DNA of 7,362 nt from Methanobacterium sp. (lineage in GTDB: Archaea; Methanobacteriota; Methanobacteria; Methanobacteriales; Methanobacteriaceae), in assembly GCA_003151535.1 (NCBI GenBank), contig PLXT01000144.1:10814-18175 (forward strand). Reading direction: 5' to 3'. Position 1 is the first letter of the stretch. The number at the start of each line of letters is the position of its first letter. The notes beneath the pieces were generated by a model. It was not told where the DNA came from. It searched no databases and saw only the letters and a program-made list of their open reading frames with translations. Shown in pieces: positions 6,133 through 7,362 of this stretch. A program made the translations under genes and the position numbers.

Positions 6133-6229
6133 TTAATAATTTTTCGCGTGATCGACTTCAACACCTATTAACTTTATAGCCCATTTTATATAACTTGGTT
6201 TAAAGATTTGTTGACTATTTGTTCTTTTA

Positions 6230-6598
6230 TTATTTAACACATATCCCATGTACTGCAACCTTTGTGAAGAGATGCGGAGATATTACAGTACTTGGTGGGT
6301 AGTTTTCCAAAATAGACAGAGCTTCTCTTTGGTTAACTGCATTTTTGTAGTCTTGTGTTGACTCCCATACTTCATAGTTTATGAATACGGTGCTACCGCC
6401 CGTACCCCGGTGGAACTGTGTGGAGATGTAACCCGGTTGTTGTTTAAAAAAAGCCGCGTGTTTTGTCCAGTTTTTTAGTAGTTGTTCTGTTTCCTCGGGA
6501 TCTACATTAAATTTATTTATTAAAATTACAGGGCCACCTTTTCCATTCATTTGATCAAATACTGTTATTTTGTCATCCATTTCGGCGAATTTATACAT
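6230..6598 (-). CDS. Antibiotic biosynthesis monooxygenase (ABM) domain protein
   Basis: The 122-residue protein has one ABM domain of the dimeric ferredoxin-like barrel fold at about residues 23-110, after a short N-terminal extension. Family-typical features are the first strand VILINKFNV (24-32), the helix DPEETEQLLKNW (33-44), the turn QPGYIST (54-60), the strand with HRGTGGS (63-69), and FINYEVWES (72-80) followed by the second helix. Members are small cytoplasmic dimers. Some oxidise aromatic polyketides or quinols with O2 without a cofactor, and some degrade haem. In an anaerobic archaeon the actual reaction is uncertain, and quinone, xenobiotic or oxidative-stress handling is only an inference. 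The ATG at 6596-6598 is fixed by a perfect AGGAGG (6604-6609) five bases upstream. It is a single-gene unit transcribed towards the ABC operon. Confidence 0.88.
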   Translation of the reverse strand: MYKFAEMDDKITVFDQMNGKGGPVILINKFNVDPEETEQLLKNWTKHAAFFKQQPGYISTQFHRGTGGSTVFINYEVWESTQDYKNAVNQREALSILENYPPSTVISPHLFTKVAVHGICVK

Positions 6599-6609
6599 AT
6601 TTCCCTCCT

Positions 6610-6628
6610 TTCAGTACATATTACTGAA
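6610..6628 (-). promoter_or_regulatory. 19-bp palindrome in the ABM leader, likely operator or RNA hairpin
   Basis: The sequence TTCAGTA-CATAT-TACTGAA has perfect 7-bp arms (6610-6616 and 6622-6628) around a 5-bp spacer. It lies immediately before the AGGAGG ribosome site (6604-6609) and just after the transcription start expected near 6632. A repressor bound here would block early elongation. As RNA, a 7-bp stem touching the Shine-Dalgarno sequence could influence translation. Which of the two applies cannot be told from sequence. Confidence 0.6.
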
Positions 6629-6653
6629 TTTATTATTTTCCGGATCACTTGCA

Positions 6654-6662
6654 TTTATAATA
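6654..6662 (-). promoter_or_regulatory. TATA box of the ABM gene
   Basis: Read on the minus strand, TATTATAAATG (about 6652-6662) is a good archaeal TATA box, giving a transcription start near 6632 and a leader of about 33 nt that contains both the palindrome and the ribosome site. This spacing is consistent with archaeal promoters. Confidence 0.55.
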
Positions 6663-6677
6663 CAGATATTTGTTTTT

Positions 6678-6703
6678 TACAATTTTTGGATTCTACAATT
6701 GTA
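6678..6703. promoter_or_regulatory. Repeated TACAATT with palindrome TACAATTGTA upstream of the ABM promoter
   Basis: TACAATT occurs at 6678-6684 and 6694-6700, and the second copy extends to the perfect 10-bp palindrome TACAATTGTA (6694-6703). These lie 16-40 bp upstream of the ABM TATA box. That is the position of archaeal activator or upstream repressor sites. The elements are AT-rich and short, so chance is possible. Confidence 0.35.
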
Positions 6704-6801
6704 TATTTTTAACATTATTTTAGAAATGTTTTCATTGTTCTTTTAGTCGTTTACAGTTAATTACTGGTTTAGTTATAGTATGCACTGATTTTCTAATTAT
6801 A

Positions 6802-6828
6802 TACTATTAACGTACTATTATATAAATT
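6802..6828 (+). promoter_or_regulatory. Promoter with paired TACTATTA elements before the broken gene
   Basis: TACTATTA is repeated at 6802-6809 and 6813-6820, 11 bp (about one helical turn) apart. It is followed at once by a strong TATA box TTATATAAAT (6818-6827). Transcription would start near 6848, just before the broken reading frame at 6863. Same-face repeats directly at a TATA box suggest a bound regulator or repeated BRE-like element. Confidence 0.45.
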
Positions 6829-6862
6829 CTACTTATTTACGTATCTCTATGTGGAATTGTAA

Positions 6863-7195
6863 AATAAATATGGATTAAATCCAATATTAACGGTATTAAA
6901 TGTTCTAAAACCAGTAACTTATTTATCTTCCGTTTATTTGTCATATGCAACTTTTATGGAATATGGATCTGATTATAATTCATTTGAATACCCATTTATA
7001 CCTCTAAGAGTTGGTTAAGGTGAATCACTCATCGTAAATGACACAACCTATTCGAAGACCACTCAAAAATATTTAACTGAAAGATTTGATCCTGAAGCAA
7101 AGCCAAAACAAGAAAAGAAGAATTCCCAAAAGACTGTGATAAAACATTCTAAATGGAACAAAAATTCATTTCATAAGAGAAAAAAATTAGTTTGA
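6863..7195 (+). pseudogene. Broken gene with one internal TAA, basic C-terminus, family unknown
   Basis: One frame runs from 6863 to TGA at 7193-7195 (110 codons), interrupted only by TAA at 7016-7018. Upstream of that stop it reads NPILTVLNVLKPVTYLSSVY, and then, from 6956, MEYGSDYNSFEYPFIPLRVG. After it come GESLIVNDTTYSKTTQKYL, then TERFDPEAKP and a lysine-rich tail (KQEKK to HKRKKLV). The composition is clearly protein-like on both sides, so this is one gene with a nonsense mutation, not two. Another in-frame TAA at 6860-6862 is preceded by a GTG at 6851, so the original start may have been there or further upstream; a 5' truncation is possible. The basic tail could bind nucleic acid or cell-wall polymer. 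I do not recognise the family. A promoter-like element and a T-tract terminator flank it. Confidence 0.55.
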
Positions 7196-7215
7196 ATAAA
7201 AAAAGTTTTTGATTC

Positions 7216-7244
7216 AATAAAAAAATCATTTTTTATTTTTTTTT
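7216..7244 (+). terminator. A/T hairpin plus T-tract terminator
   Basis: A perfect 9-bp inverted repeat AATAAAAAA / TTTTTTATT (7216-7224 and 7229-7237) with a 4-base loop ATCA is followed by seven more T (7238-7244). This lies 21 bp past the stop of the broken gene. The stem is pure A-T and weak, but a long U-tract alone is a recognised archaeal termination signal. A second T10 run (7309-7318), flanked by CAATTT / AAATTG, may act as a backup. Confidence 0.6.
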
Positions 7245-7346
7245 AAAAGATTATTCCTAAATATTGAATAGTCATTTTGGAAGTGATTAACTTATTAACT
7301 TCAATTTATTTTTTTTTTAAAATTGTCTATTAATCGATATAGATAA

Positions 7347-7357
7347 GTTTAAATATT
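7347..7357 (+). promoter_or_regulatory. Possible TATA box at the window edge
   Basis: GTTTAAATATT close to the right end resembles an archaeal TATA element for a gene beyond the window. It follows the terminators and so fits the start of a new unit, but no gene is visible to confirm it. Confidence 0.2.
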
Positions 7358-7362
7358 AATTT

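Larger units (their letters stand above)
5826..6229. other. 404-bp spacer without a convincing gene
   Basis: This convergent spacer lies between the permease (plus) and the ABM gene (minus). It begins with an AT-rich stretch and a T5 run (5840-5844), possibly the permease terminator. A plus-strand frame of 57 open codons (5917-6087) has no ribosome site and is within what AT-rich DNA gives by chance. A minus-strand frame of 35 codons (6133-6240) starts at a GTG overlapping the end of the ABM gene by 11 nt; it is mildly protein-like but has only a weak ribosome site. Two palindromes (6086-6097, 6115-6132) and a TATA-like TTTTATATAAC (6184-6194) are also present. Confidence 0.5.

Noticed and set aside
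7028..7074. Short frame MTQPIRRPLKNI after a GGTGA ribosome-like site
   Set aside because: Only 12 codons, and it is out of frame with the more protein-like broken gene that covers it.

Overview
The window looks like part of an AT-rich archaeal chromosome, most likely from a methanogen of the Methanobacteriales (Methanobrevibacter, Methanobacterium or Methanosphaera type). The reasons are the very low G+C, heavy use of ATA, AGA and AGG codons, AGGTGA/GGTGAT-type ribosome binding sites, archaeal TATA/BRE promoters instead of -35/-10 boxes, T-tract terminators, and long gene-poor spacers. The lineage is inferred from style; no marker gene is present.

Layout: (1) At 138-245 on the minus strand is a very small intact gene for a 35-residue single-span membrane protein with a glycine zipper. 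(2) From 246 to about 2010 there is no intact gene, but decayed coding sequence is visible: a small two-knuckle zinc-ribbon pseudogene (855-982, plus) and an unidentified broken gene (about 1493-1821, minus). (3) At 2071-3931 is a two-gene operon: a MarR-family regulator overlapping by 8 bp a 14-helix DHA2-type MFS drug exporter. A 9-bp direct repeat sits at the promoter. (4) Between this operon and the next is an unusual C-rich, G-poor stretch (3939-3986). (5) At 4123-5825 is a second two-gene operon: an ABC-2/NatA-type ATPase with a TTG start, overlapping its membrane permease by 4 bp. The permease carries an internal in-frame duplication. (6) At 5826-6229 is a non-coding spacer with two palindromes. 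(7) At 6230-6598 (minus) is an antibiotic-biosynthesis-monooxygenase (ABM) fold protein with a strong Shine-Dalgarno site and a 19-bp palindrome in its leader. (8) At about 6863-7195 (plus) is the C-terminal part of an unidentified gene interrupted by one TAA codon, followed by a T-tract terminator.

Functionally the intact genes suggest a small detoxification/export neighbourhood. The MarR protein probably controls the MFS pump, the ABC pair is a second and independent exporter, and the ABM protein may act on small redox-active or aromatic compounds, or on haem. Joint action is inferred only from proximity. No CRISPR array, tRNA, rRNA, insertion sequence or clear defence system was found. The less ordinary signals are the glycine-zipper micro-protein, the repeats and palindromes at the promoters, the permease duplication, the altered MFS motif A and the decayed genes.
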